Of a stretch of DNA of 45,918 nt, positions 9,845 to 18,072 are shown in pieces. Where the stretch lies: the NCBI GenBank assembly GCA_948435735.1, contig CAOJGX010000007.1:1-45918 (forward strand), given 5' to 3'. The position numbers and the translations under genes were made by a program. Source of the stretch: an uncultured Clostridium sp. (GTDB lineage: Bacteria; Bacillota; Clostridia; TANB77; CAG-508). Within the stretch, counting starts at the first letter, position 1. Each line of letters starts with the position of its first letter. Below the pieces are notes generated by a model that worked only from the letters and a program-made list of their open reading frames with translations, searched no databases and was not told where the DNA came from.

Positions 9845-10660
9845 TTATAAAAATCTTGTCAATAAAAAATATGCAAATGGAGCAATAAACATGACACTAT
9901 CAATTCTATCTAGCATACCTCCATGACCTGGAAATAATTCACTAAAATCTTTTATCTCAAAATATCTCTTCATCACAGATGCCGAAAAATCACCCACTTG
10001 ACCAATCATACTTAAAATAGCCGCTAAAATTGCAATCGTTAAATACGCAATTTCTGTATCAAAATACGTATTCATCACATACGCACAAATTAGCGAAAAC
10101 ACAACTGCTCCAAGCATTCCACCAATACAACCTTCGATTGTTTTATGTGGGCTAACTTTACTAAATTTATGCTTCCCAAAGTTTTTACCAACCCAATACG
10201 CAAACACATCTGTTCCCCAAGCTGCAATTAACACAAACCAAATGAGCATTTTTCCATCGATTTTTCCTGTCACGCCATACAAGATTGGTAAAAATCCCAA
10301 AAAACCTACCACATATAAAATTCCTACAAATGAAAATGCCATATCTTTAAAGGTTATTTTCATATCTGTCACAATCACATTGAAAAACAGAAGCAACAAT
10401 ACAATGGGAACTCCCAAAGTAATGATGGTACTTAAAACCATATCAGATACAACATGCGTAAAAGCAATCCCAAACGCAGCCAAATAGCCAACCCAGGCAA
10501 TAAACTTCGCTTCGCTACGAATACAATTGGCATATTCATACATTGCCATAACAGCAATTATCGCAACAACTGCATCCACAATATATTTATTTCCCAACGT
10601 AATTAGCAATATGACAACTGGTAAGCCCACTAAGGCTGTTACAATTCTCTTTATATTCAT
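9845..10660 (-). CDS. cdsA: Phosphatidate cytidylyltransferase
   Basis: Makes CDP-diacylglycerol from phosphatidic acid and CTP, the branch point for phosphatidylglycerol and cardiolipin. 271 residues with about eight membrane segments. The C-terminal signature is present: WGTDVFAYWVGKNFGKHK (about 148-165), then SPHKTIEG and GDFSASVMKR, ending with FPGHGGMLDRIDS. It sits between uppS (24 bases upstream) and rseP, in a lipid and envelope operon. Confidence 0.95.
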   Translation of the reverse strand: MNIKRIVTALVGLPVVILLITLGNKYIVDAVVAIIAVMAMYEYANCIRSEAKFIAWVGYLAAFGIAFTHVVSDMVLSTIITLGVPIVLLLLFFNVIVTDMKITFKDMAFSFVGILYVVGFLGFLPILYGVTGKIDGKMLIWFVLIAAWGTDVFAYWVGKNFGKHKFSKVSPHKTIEGCIGGMLGAVVFSLICAYVMNTYFDTEIAYLTIAILAAILSMIGQVGDFSASVMKRYFEIKDFSELFPGHGGMLDRIDSVMFIAPFAYFLLTRFL

Positions 10661-10684
10661 ACTTTATCTTTCCTTTTCTTTTGG

Positions 10685-11392
10685 TTATTTCGCGCCAAAT
10701 TTTCGATTTCTTTTTTGGTATTCTTGAATCGCAAAATCTAAATCTGCCTCTTCAAAATCTGGCCAAAGTTTATCCATAAATAAAAATTCTGTATACACCA
10801 TTTGCCACATTAAAAATCCACTTGTTCGTATTTCGCCACTGGTACGAATCATTAAATCTGGATTTGGCATGCCTGCTGTGTATAAGTGTCGCTCGATGGT
10901 TTCTTCGGTTATGGCATCTGGCGAAATGTTGCCATTTTTTACATCAGATGCAATTTCTTTGGTAACTTTAACAAGTTCATCTCTTCCGCCATAGTTAAAG
11001 GCAATATTAAGGATTAATCCTGTATTATCGATGGTTCTATTCACACATTTTTCAATGGATTTTTGTACTTTTTCAGATAATCTGCTTAAGTCTCCAATTA
11101 CATTAATTTTAATATTTTCTAAATCAGCTCGTTTGGAGAAATCATCTATATAAGTTTGTAGTAGTAGCATTAGTGCAGTTACTTCTTCCTCGCTTCTGTT
11201 CCAATTTTCAGTTGAAAATGCATATGCTGTTAGATATTGAATGCCAATTTTATTGGCATATTTGGCAATTTTTTCTAAGGTATCTGCACCTGTTTTGTGC
11301 CCTATTTTGATTGGTATTTTTTTGGCACGTGCCCATCTTCTATTGCCGTCCATGATAATAGCAATATGTTTGGGTAATTTTTCGTTATTCAT
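10685..11392 (-). CDS. uppS: Undecaprenyl diphosphate synthase
   Basis: Condenses isopentenyl diphosphate onto farnesyl diphosphate to make the C55 carrier for wall polymers. 235 residues. Substrate motifs seen: HIAIIMDGNRRWA (about 9-21, with catalytic Asp), YAFSTENWNR (about 56-65), and RTSGE with FLMWQMVYTEF near residues 183-203. The post-RTSGE stretch (IRTSGF) differs slightly from the commoner QRLSNF, but the key Arg/Ser/Glu residues are kept. Upstream, between uppS and frr, lies a block of repeats. Confidence 0.95.
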   Translation of the reverse strand: MNNEKLPKHIAIIMDGNRRWARAKKIPIKIGHKTGADTLEKIAKYANKIGIQYLTAYAFSTENWNRSEEEVTALMLLLQTYIDDFSKRADLENIKINVIGDLSRLSEKVQKSIEKCVNRTIDNTGLILNIAFNYGGRDELVKVTKEIASDVKNGNISPDAITEETIERHLYTAGMPNPDLMIRTSGEIRTSGFLMWQMVYTEFLFMDKLWPDFEEADLDFAIQEYQKRNRKFGAK

Positions 11393-11430
11393 AATTAATT
11401 TTTCCTCTCTTATTGTAAGAATTTACCTCT

Positions 11431-11455
11431 GTAGGGGCGACTAGCAGTCGCCCGC
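11431..11455. repeat. GTAGGGGCG palindromic repeat, copy 2
   Basis: GTAGGGGCGACT and the complementary AGTCGCCC enclose AGC. This copy is just upstream of the uppS start and is oriented opposite to copy 3. The two bracket the tandem repeats at 11501-11597. Confidence 0.8.
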
Positions 11456-11500
11456 CATCCTATTATTTCATCCTCACATTTCCAATTTATTGGGTTTTAA

Positions 11501-11597
11501 TTTATCTGGTTTCAATCTACGCGGTTTCAATTCATCTGATTTTTATTTATCTGGTTCAATCTACGCAGTTTCAATTCATCTGGTTCAATCTACACGG
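11501..11597. repeat. Short tandem repeats of about 38 bp
   Basis: Two near-identical units (11501-11539 and 11546-11583) and a partial third. Each contains TTTATCTGGTT, CAATCTACGC and TTTCAATTCATCTG. The units differ by single-base changes, such as CGCGG against CGCAG. No coding sense is seen. The last unit runs into palindromic repeat copy 3. Confidence 0.75.
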
Positions 11598-11619
11598 GCG
11601 ATTAATAATCGCCCCTACA
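11595..11619. repeat. GTAGGGGCG palindromic repeat, copy 3
   Basis: CGGGCGATT and AATCGCCCCTACAG form a near-perfect palindrome immediately after the frr stop on the minus strand. It matches copies 4 and 5 closely and is inverted relative to copy 2. Confidence 0.85.
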
Positions 11620-11626
11620 GCATTTA

Positions 11627-12169
11627 TTATATGTTCATGATTTCTTTTTCTTTGTTTGCTAATAATTGGTCGATTTCGGCAACATATTTGTCGGTTAATT
11701 TTTGGACGTTGTCTTCGGATTTGGATTTGTCATCTTCTGTGATGTCACCATTTTTTAAATCTGTCTTGATTTTTTCCATACCATCTCTACGAATGTTACG
11801 AATGCTAACTTTCGCTTCTTCTGCTGTTTTCTTGATATCTTTAACTAATTCTTTTCTTCTTTCTTCCGTTAATTCTGGGAAATTTAAGCGAATGACTTTT
11901 CCATCATTATTTGGATTTAATCCAATATCAGATGCTAGAATTGCTTTTTCTATCTCTTTTAAGGTATTCATATCCCAAGGTTGAATGACTATCATTCTAG
12001 CTTCTGGAACAGAAATTCCAGCCATTTGACTGATTGGAGTTGCTACTCCATAATAATCTACCGTTACTTTATTTAATATCGCTGGATTGGCTCTCCCAGC
12101 ACGCACTTCGGCAAAATTTTCTGCTAATCTGTCTAACGTTTTTTGCATTTTATCTTCTAATTCTTTCAT
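11627..12169 (-). CDS. frr: Ribosome recycling factor
   Basis: Splits post-termination ribosomes together with EF-G. 180 residues, close to the standard 185. It shows the family core: LAENFAEVRAGRANP (about 14-28), VDYYGVATPISQMA (about 34-47), PWDMNTLKEIEKAI (about 69-82) and the C-terminal helix with RNIRRDGMEKIK (about 122-133). It follows pyrH by 86 bases in the conserved tsf-pyrH-frr-uppS order. A palindromic repeat lies straight after the stop. Confidence 0.96.
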   Translation of the reverse strand: MKELEDKMQKTLDRLAENFAEVRAGRANPAILNKVTVDYYGVATPISQMAGISVPEARMIVIQPWDMNTLKEIEKAILASDIGLNPNNDGKVIRLNFPELTEERRKELVKDIKKTAEEAKVSIRNIRRDGMEKIKTDLKNGDITEDDKSKSEDNVQKLTDKYVAEIDQLLANKEKEIMNI

Positions 12170-12255
12170 ATTATTTTCCTTTCTGTTTTTGTTATAAATT
12201 TATAAATTAAATATTTACAATGGGTTTGGGTCGATATGGGTGTCAATCCAAACGG

Positions 12256-12960
12256 TTATTTTACGATGGTTCCGATTTTGTCACCTTGTAAAATTTTTAC
12301 GATATTTTCAGGCTTGCTGATGGCAAATACTTGTAATGGAATATGATTGTCTCGGCAAAGCGAGGTTGCTGTAGAGTCCATGACTTTTAAATCTTTGTTC
12401 AAAATTTCCATATAAGAGATTTCATCATATTTGATAGCTGATGGGTCTACTTTTGGGTCTGCGGAATATACTCCATCAATGGTTTTGGCAAGTAAAATTA
12501 CTTCTGAATCGGTTTCTGCTGCTCGAAGTGCTGCTGCTGTATCGGTTGAGAAAAAAGGATTTCCCGTTCCACAAGCAAATATGACAACTCTTCCTTTCGC
12601 TAAATGTTTGCTAGCTTTTCTTTTAATATATGGTTCTGCAATTTGGCGCATTTCAATTGCTGTTTGCAAACGTGTGTTAATTCCTCTAGCTTCTAACGCA
12701 TCTTGCAATGCCAAACCGTTAATAGCTGTTGCCAACATTCCCATATAATCCGCTGTTGTTCTTACCATTTTGTGACCATTTCTAGCGCCACGCCAAAAAT
12801 TTCCACCACCAACAACGATTGACATTTCGACTCCCATATCCAAGGCAATTTTAATTTGGTCACAAATCGCTCCTACAATATCCGGATCAATTCCATGCCC
12901 CAAGTCGCCAGACATTGCCTCTCCACTTAGCTTTAGTAAGACTCTTTTATAGGTTAACAT
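12256..12960 (-). CDS. pyrH: UMP kinase
   Basis: Phosphorylates UMP to UDP, the committed step to UTP and CTP. About 234 residues. N-terminal [12 protein letters not shown] (nucleotide binding), [11 protein letters not shown] (about 51-61), [28 protein letters not shown] (about 131-148) and DGVYSADPK are all family signatures. The ATG at 12960 is chosen because AAAGGAG lies 8 bases before it; the frame also offers a TTG two codons upstream. First gene of the visible pyrH-frr-uppS-cdsA-rseP run; tsf is not seen upstream. Confidence 0.96.
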   Translation of the reverse strand: MLTYKRVLLKLSGEAMSGDLGHGIDPDIVGAICDQIKIALDMGVEMSIVVGGGNFWRGARNGHKMVRTTADYMGMLATAINGLALQDALEARGINTRLQTAIEMRQIAEPYIKRKASKHLAKGRVVIFACGTGNPFFSTDTAAALRAAETDSEVILLAKTIDGVYSADPKVDPSAIKYDEISYMEILNKDLKVMDSTATSLCRDNHIPLQVFAISKPENIVKILQGDKIGTIVK

Positions 12961-13091
12961 ATCCAATTCTCCTTTTATTATATTTAACTTATGTTATTGT
13001 ATCACAAATTATAAATTTTTCCATAGTTTTTTGAAAATTTTTAGAAAAAATACAAATTATTTAAGCCCTACTATAAAGTAGGACTTTTGTT

Positions 13092-13409
13092 TCAATAATT
13101 GTTTAAATAATCTCTTTTACCATAAATCACATTAAATATAATTACTTGTTTTCTTTCTTCATTTACTCTATATAAAACAATATATTTATCTATCACTAAT
13201 TTTCGATACATTCGTTTATGTGGTTTCACATTTACTTCAACACATGAATAGGGATATTTTTCTAATCTCAAAATATTATTTTCTATACTATCGATCAAGT
13301 CTTCTGCAGAATTTTCCTCTTTTAATTTTTTATGAATATATTCATATATTTCTTCTAAATCGGCATTTGCACTATCCGTGAAAACAATTTCATATAACTC
13401 AATATCCAT
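13092..13409 (-). CDS. RelE/ParE-type toxin
   Basis: 105 residues of the compact ParE/RelE fold. Helical N-terminal half (YEIVFTDSANADLEEIYEYI), then PYSC, RMYRKLVIDKYIVLYRV and a final strand IFNVIYGKRDY. The pattern around YIVLYRV and IFNVIYG with its Arg is the usual ParE/YoeB-like plasmid-stabilisation signature. It overlaps the antitoxin upstream by 11 bases, so the two are translationally coupled. The target (gyrase or mRNA) cannot be told from sequence alone. Confidence 0.85.
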   Translation of the reverse strand: MDIELYEIVFTDSANADLEEIYEYIHKKLKEENSAEDLIDSIENNILRLEKYPYSCVEVNVKPHKRMYRKLVIDKYIVLYRVNEERKQVIIFNVIYGKRDYLNNY

Positions 13410-13650
13410 ATTTTTCTCTCAATTCTTTAAAAACAACCCTTGCCTTATGAATCTTTCCTTGCTCATATTCTTTTTCGCTCTTTTCGAGTTTACTCGAAAG
13501 CTCAGCTAAAAATAATTCTTTTTTATATTGTTCTAAACTGATCACAACTAAATCTTGTTTATTCTCTCTTTTTACAATAATTGGCTCTTCTATCACATCA
13601 ATAGAATTTACCATAGTTTCAAATTCTTTCACCGTAATCTCCTTTTCCAT
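13399..13650 (-). CDS. Type II antitoxin, Phd/RelB-like
   Basis: 83 residues. EKEITVKEFETMVNSIDVIEEPIIVKRENKQDLVVIS is the DNA-binding N-terminal fold of Phd/YefM-type antitoxins. The charged C-terminal helix would wrap the toxin. The ATG at 13650 is chosen over an in-frame GTG at 13680 because AAAAGGGGG lies 9 bases before it. Such antitoxins normally repress their own promoter. Confidence 0.8.
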   Translation of the reverse strand: MEKEITVKEFETMVNSIDVIEEPIIVKRENKQDLVVISLEQYKKELFLAELSSKLEKSEKEYEQGKIHKARVVFKELREKYGY

Positions 13651-13781
13651 AAATTTATCCCCCTTTTGGTAGTTTACCACAATTTATAACTTTTTTCCAT
13701 AGTTTTTTTAAAATTTTTTCTATTTTTTCAGTTCTATTTTCCTCCCCACCTGCATATATATTCTATAGAATGGAGGAAATT

Positions 13782-14780
13782 ATGCGATTTATTGTCATCT
13801 CAATCAAAAAATATTTTTTTACCGTATTATTTTTATCATTCATCTTAAGTCTCATGCTTTTTTCAGCCTCTAACTTAGAAGCAGCACAAAACGGTCTAAA
13901 ACTTTGGGCAAATTCTGTTTTACCAACACTTTTCCCATTTTTCATCGCAACGGAATTATTATGCAAAACCAATTTTGTCCAAATTCTAGGAAAATTCCTT
14001 AATCAATTTATGAAACCTGTTTTCAATGTTCCTGGCGAGAGTGCCATTGCTATTATTATGGGAGTTATCAGTGGTTATCCGGTTGGTGCCAAAGTGGTTT
14101 GTAATTTATACGATCATAAAATCTGCTCCAAATCCGAAGCAGAAAGATTACTTGCCTATACCAATAATTCTGGACCTATTTTTATTTTAGGTTCTGTTGG
14201 TGTTTCTCTTTTAGGCAATGCACAGGTTGGAAAAATCCTGTTAATTAGCCATATTTTATCCTCGCTTATCGTAGGATTTACCTTTCGTTTTTGGAAAAGA
14301 AATCAAGTGGACCTTACGTTTCGCAATTACAAGTCAGAAAGTAAAGAATTAATCCGTGTTTCCAATTTAGGTGAAATTTTAGGAGATGCTATCAAAAAAT
14401 CAATTTCTACCATTTTACTCATTGGTGGATTTGTTGTTTTATTTTCTGTGATTATATCGATTTTGTCAAGTTTAGAAATTTTAACAAATTTGGCTCATTT
14501 TCTAGCAAATTTCGGTGTTCCTTATGAACTTGCTTTAAGTATTCTAACTGGAATGATTGAACTAACCAATGGAATTCAAGTGGCAAGCAGTTCCTATCCT
14601 GCTTTTCCTCTTCCTTGTATTTTGACTTGCAGTTTTTTGCTAGGATTTGGTGGCCTTTCTGTGCTGTTGCAAGTGTTTTCGATTATTGCAAAATCGAAGA
14701 TTTCGATTAAGCCGTATCTTTATGGAAAGACTTTGCAAGCGTTTTTGTCGGTGATTTTGACGTATTTATTGCTCATATAA
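13782..14780 (+). CDS. ylbJ: Sporulation integral membrane protein YlbJ
   Basis: One of the few plus-strand genes. 332 residues with about eight membrane segments. The N-terminal GLKLWANSVLPTLFPFFI (about 37-54), GVISGYPVGAK (about 90-100) and the repeated gate-like motif TNNSGPIFILG are typical of YlbJ, a nucleoside-recognition/gate family membrane protein. In Bacillus it is needed under sigma-E for spore cortex formation and heat resistance. The ATG at 13782 is preferred to 13770 because GGAGG lies 7 bases upstream. Together with cotJABC it marks the organism as a spore former. Confidence 0.92.
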   Translation: MRFIVISIKKYFFTVLFLSFILSLMLFSASNLEAAQNGLKLWANSVLPTLFPFFIATELLCKTNFVQILGKFLNQFMKPVFNVPGESAIAIIMGVISGYPVGAKVVCNLYDHKICSKSEAERLLAYTNNSGPIFILGSVGVSLLGNAQVGKILLISHILSSLIVGFTFRFWKRNQVDLTFRNYKSESKELIRVSNLGEILGDAIKKSISTILLIGGFVVLFSVIISILSSLEILTNLAHFLANFGVPYELALSILTGMIELTNGIQVASSSYPAFPLPCILTCSFLLGFGGLSVLLQVFSIIAKSKISIKPYLYGKTLQAFLSVILTYLLLI

Positions 14781-14781
14781 A

Positions 14782-14806
14782 AAGGAGTGAAACAAATTCA
14801 CTCCTT
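14782..14806 (-). terminator. Terminator between convergent genes
   Basis: A 10-bp perfect stem (AAGGAGTGAA and complement) with a 5-base loop, followed by TTTTTAT on the minus strand. It fits the end of the coiled-coil gene at 14812 and may also slow readthrough from ylbJ. Confidence 0.8.
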
Positions 14807-14811
14807 GAAAA

Positions 14812-16677
14812 TTATCTTTCACCTTTATCCCAATCTTTATTTACTTCTATCTTGTCTATTGCCTCTTTCAATTTTGAAGGGATATTTTCTTCTTCTTTTG
14901 TTTTAGCAGCTTTGTTATCCCTTAAACGTTCTTCAAAAGTTTTTTCATGTTTTAAACTACCATCTGGTTGCAATCTCAATCGTTCCCCTTTTTTTGACAC
15001 AACAACTCTTCCTTTGCCTTGTATTTTTTTCTTACCTTCTAAATAATCTGCTATAACCTTTAAACTTCCAGTATTTTCAATTTCAACGCCTTTATATTCA
15101 TATGCTTTTATTTCATTAACATCTTTTCCTTCATTCTCTTTAATTATCTTCCTAATTTCACGTGCCATTTCTTTTTGAGTTTTTAATTCTTCTTTACTTA
15201 CTTGATTTTCTGCTTCAGTTTTAGTTGCTGTCCCACTCTTTTTTTCTTCATCCAAATTCTTTTCAACCATCATTTCAGGTTCAATATCTTTCTTAATCTC
15301 TTCTTCTACTTTTGCTAATTCTTCATCCACTTTTACTTCTGCTTCAATCTCATTTAATGCCACTGCCTCAACTTTGCTTGTAGCAAACTTTGCTATTTTT
15401 GAAAATATTTTGCCGAAAAACTTACCCAATCTAGTATTTGCCATCCATCTAAACGGTGCTGATAGTTTTTCTAATACTCCTCCAGCAAAATCCAAAAATT
15501 TATCTAATTTAGTTTGTTTTGGTAAAGGTAAATTTGGAGTTTCTGGTTCTGGATTTGGTCTGGTTCCTGGATATTTATTATAAAACTCTTCTAATTCTTC
15601 TTGACGTGACTTTGGTTCTGGTTTTTTATTTGGCTTCTTCTCTGGCTTTGGTTCTGGATTTTGTCTGGTTCCTGGATATTTATTATAAAACTCTTCTAAT
15701 TCTTCTTGACGTGACTTTGGTTCTGGTTTTTTATTTGGCTTCTTCTCTGGCTTTGGTTCTGGTTTCTTCTCTGGCTTTACTGGTTTTTTCATTTCATCAT
15801 ATAACTTATTTATTCGAGCTTGTATGTCTTTTATCTCTTGAGAATCATCTGTATAAAACTGACTATATAATAAATCTCTTTCATTTTCTAATTTTTCTAT
15901 CTCTGCTTTTATTTTTAATTGTCCTTCTGTCAACTTTGGCTCTGGTTTCTTATCTTTTGGCATTTTTTCATATAGTTTTCTTAATTTTTCATCTATATCT
16001 TTAATTTCTTGAGAATCATCTGTGTAAAATTGACTATATAATAAATTTCTCTCATTTTTTAATTCTTCTATTTCAGCCTTTATTTTTAATTGCTCAGGCG
16101 TTAATTTTACTTTTGACCTTTCTGTATCTTTTTTACTATCCTTATTGTCCTTATTAGCCTTTATCTTTGGCATTTTACCATATAATTTATGTAATTTTTC
16201 GTTTATTTCCTTAATTTCTTGAGAATCATCTGTATAAAATTGACTATATAACAAATCTTTTTCATTTTCTAATTTTTCTATCTCACTTTTGATCTTTATT
16301 TGTTCTGCTGTCATTTTTTGTCCTGAAGTTTGTCTACCTTTTGCTTTTTGCTCTCCTCTCTTCTTTACTTCTTTCGGCACTTTATTATATAATCTACGCA
16401 ATTCTGCATTCAACTCCTTCATTTCTTTGGAATCATCTGTATAAAATTGACTATATAATAAATCTCTCTTTTTTTCCAAACTTCTTATTTTACTTTCAAT
16501 TTTTGTATGCTCTTCTTTTGTCATTTTTAATTTTTTAGTTTCTTTACTTTTCCCTATATTTGATTTTGAAGTTTTCTTTCGAGCCATATTTTTATCAACA
16601 GATGATTTTCCTTTTTCCGCATCTATATTTTCAATTTCATAATCTTTCTCTTCTAAATCAATTATAACTTTTCCCAT
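14812..16677 (-). CDS. Repeat-rich coiled-coil hypothetical protein
   Basis: About 621 residues, extremely Lys/Glu-rich, and not recognised. The N-terminal part reads MGKVIIDLEEKDYEIENI. Four tandem repeats of about 52 residues follow, each with a helix containing ERDLLYSQFYTDDS and ending in KLYEKMPK (about residues 55-290). Then come two copies of a Pro/Lys/Glu linker followed by QEELEEFYNKYPGTR. A hydrophobic/basic stretch (LDKFLDFAGGVLEKL, about 395-440) may touch membrane, and the tail is acidic. The start at 16677 has SD GGAAGGAG; the frame extends 8 codons further without an RBS. There is no signal peptide. Strongly repetitive DNA here may vary in copy number between strains. Confidence 0.75.
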   Translation of the reverse strand: MGKVIIDLEEKDYEIENIDAEKGKSSVDKNMARKKTSKSNIGKSKETKKLKMTKEEHTKIESKIRSLEKKRDLLYSQFYTDDSKEMKELNAELRRLYNKVPKEVKKRGEQKAKGRQTSGQKMTAEQIKIKSEIEKLENEKDLLYSQFYTDDSQEIKEINEKLHKLYGKMPKIKANKDNKDSKKDTERSKVKLTPEQLKIKAEIEELKNERNLLYSQFYTDDSQEIKDIDEKLRKLYEKMPKDKKPEPKLTEGQLKIKAEIEKLENERDLLYSQFYTDDSQEIKDIQARINKLYDEMKKPVKPEKKPEPKPEKKPNKKPEPKSRQEELEEFYNKYPGTRQNPEPKPEKKPNKKPEPKSRQEELEEFYNKYPGTRPNPEPETPNLPLPKQTKLDKFLDFAGGVLEKLSAPFRWMANTRLGKFFGKIFSKIAKFATSKVEAVALNEIEAEVKVDEELAKVEEEIKKDIEPEMMVEKNLDEEKKSGTATKTEAENQVSKEELKTQKEMAREIRKIIKENEGKDVNEIKAYEYKGVEIENTGSLKVIADYLEGKKKIQGKGRVVVSKKGERLRLQPDGSLKHEKTFEERLRDNKAAKTKEEENIPSKLKEAIDKIEVNKDWDKGER

Positions 16678-16775
16678 AAATTTTCTCCTTCCAACAAACA
16701 AAATTTATCCTATTGTATCATTTTATAATATTATAGCATACAAAAAAACAAAAGTCAATACTTTATGTAAAATTT

Positions 16776-18050
16776 TTACATTTTTATACAATTAAGCGCC
16801 CTTCTCGACATCTTCTCATACCTTTCCACCTTATTCCTTATCTTCTCCTCCAAGCCCGGCAAAATCCCAAAATTCGCATTCATCGGCTGAAATTTCTCAT
16901 TTTCGGTGGATATATAATCTGCCAATGCACCAATCATCGTCTCACGTGGAAACATGATTTTCTCATTTGAACAGCTATTCATTCCTGCCACCAAACCAGA
17001 CGAAATCGACTCTACATAGCCTTCCACTCCCGTTATTTGCCCTGCAAAATAAATTCTAGCATCCTTTTTTAAGCAATAGGAAGCATCCAACAATTTCGTA
17101 GAATCAATATAGGTATTCCTGTGCATCACACCATATTTCATAAAATTAGCATGTTCTAACCCCGGAATCATCGAAAACACACGTTTTTGCTCGCCAAACT
17201 TCAAATTTGTCTGAAACCCAACCATATTAAACAAAGTTCCTTCTTTATTATCTTGCCTTAGCTGAACCAGTGCATACGGTCTCTGACCTGTTCGTGGGTC
17301 TGTAAAACCAACTGGTTTTAGCGGCCCAAATCGAAGCGTATCCTCTCCCCTTTTTGCCATGATTTCAACAGGCATACACCCCTCAAAAATCTCTCTTTTT
17401 TCAAAATCATGCAAGGTTGCCACTTCTGCATGAATTAAGGCTTGATAAAAATTTAAGTATTCCTCTTGGTTCATAGGAAGATTGAGGTAGGAACTGTCTC
17501 CTTTGCCATAACGGTCACCCCAAAAGGCAATTTCCATATTAATCGAAGATTTTTCAATAATGGGTGCAGCTGCATCATAAAAATACAAATCTTTTTGGCC
17601 GATTAATTGGCTAATTTTGTGAGAAAATTCGTCTGAAGTAAGTGGGCCAGTCGCAATAATGACCTTTCCTTGCTTGGGAATTTGCGTGATTTCTTCGCGG
17701 ATTAGTTCTATATTGGGATTTTTCTCAATCTTCTCCGTAACTGCTTTTGAAAATTTTTCTCGGTCAACCGCCAGTGCCTGACCTGCTGGCACAGAAACAC
17801 TATCAGCAATTGGAATCAACTCACTTCCTAGCCTTCTTAATTCCTCTTTTAACAAACCACATGCATTTGTCAAGCTGTTCGATTTAAACGAATTGCTACA
17901 CACAATTTCAGCCAACTTTTCGCTCGAATGCGCTGGCGAAAACTTATGTGGTTTCATTTCATATAATTTTACTTTTACGCCTTTTTTAGCAATTTGCAAT
18001 GCTGCCTCTGTTCCTGCTAAACCAGCTCCAATAACTGTTATTTCTTCCAT
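16776..18050 (-). CDS. trmFO: tRNA (uracil-54-C5)-methyltransferase, folate-dependent
   Basis: Adds the T-loop methyl at U54 using methylenetetrahydrofolate and FAD. 424 residues. The N-terminal FAD site is VIGAGLAGTEAALQ (about 5-18), then HSSEKLAEIVCSNSFKS with the catalytic Cys region (about 41-57), AHAEVATLHDFEKREIFEGCMPVE, and the second flavin motif FAGQITGVEGYVES (about 337-350). Length and motifs fit TrmFO rather than GidA/MnmG. It begins 22 bases after hisS and may be co-transcribed with it. Confidence 0.95.
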   Translation of the reverse strand: MEEITVIGAGLAGTEAALQIAKKGVKVKLYEMKPHKFSPAHSSEKLAEIVCSNSFKSNSLTNACGLLKEELRRLGSELIPIADSVSVPAGQALAVDREKFSKAVTEKIEKNPNIELIREEITQIPKQGKVIIATGPLTSDEFSHKISQLIGQKDLYFYDAAAPIIEKSSINMEIAFWGDRYGKGDSSYLNLPMNQEEYLNFYQALIHAEVATLHDFEKREIFEGCMPVEIMAKRGEDTLRFGPLKPVGFTDPRTGQRPYALVQLRQDNKEGTLFNMVGFQTNLKFGEQKRVFSMIPGLEHANFMKYGVMHRNTYIDSTKLLDASYCLKKDARIYFAGQITGVEGYVESISSGLVAGMNSCSNEKIMFPRETMIGALADYISTENEKFQPMNANFGILPGLEEKIRNKVERYEKMSRRALNCIKM

Positions 18051-18072
18051 TTTTATTTCTTCTTATTCCTTT

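Noticed and set aside
11501..11597. CRISPR array
   Set aside because: Units are directly adjacent and vary internally; there are no constant repeats with unique spacers and no cas genes.
11490..11984. Plus-strand ORF over repeats and frr
   Set aside because: It is the complement of frr and of non-coding tandem repeats, has no RBS and looks like no protein family.
15519..16004. Leu/Val-rich plus-strand ORF resembling a membrane protein
   Set aside because: Shadow of the Lys/Glu-rich repeats of the gene at 14812 on the other strand.
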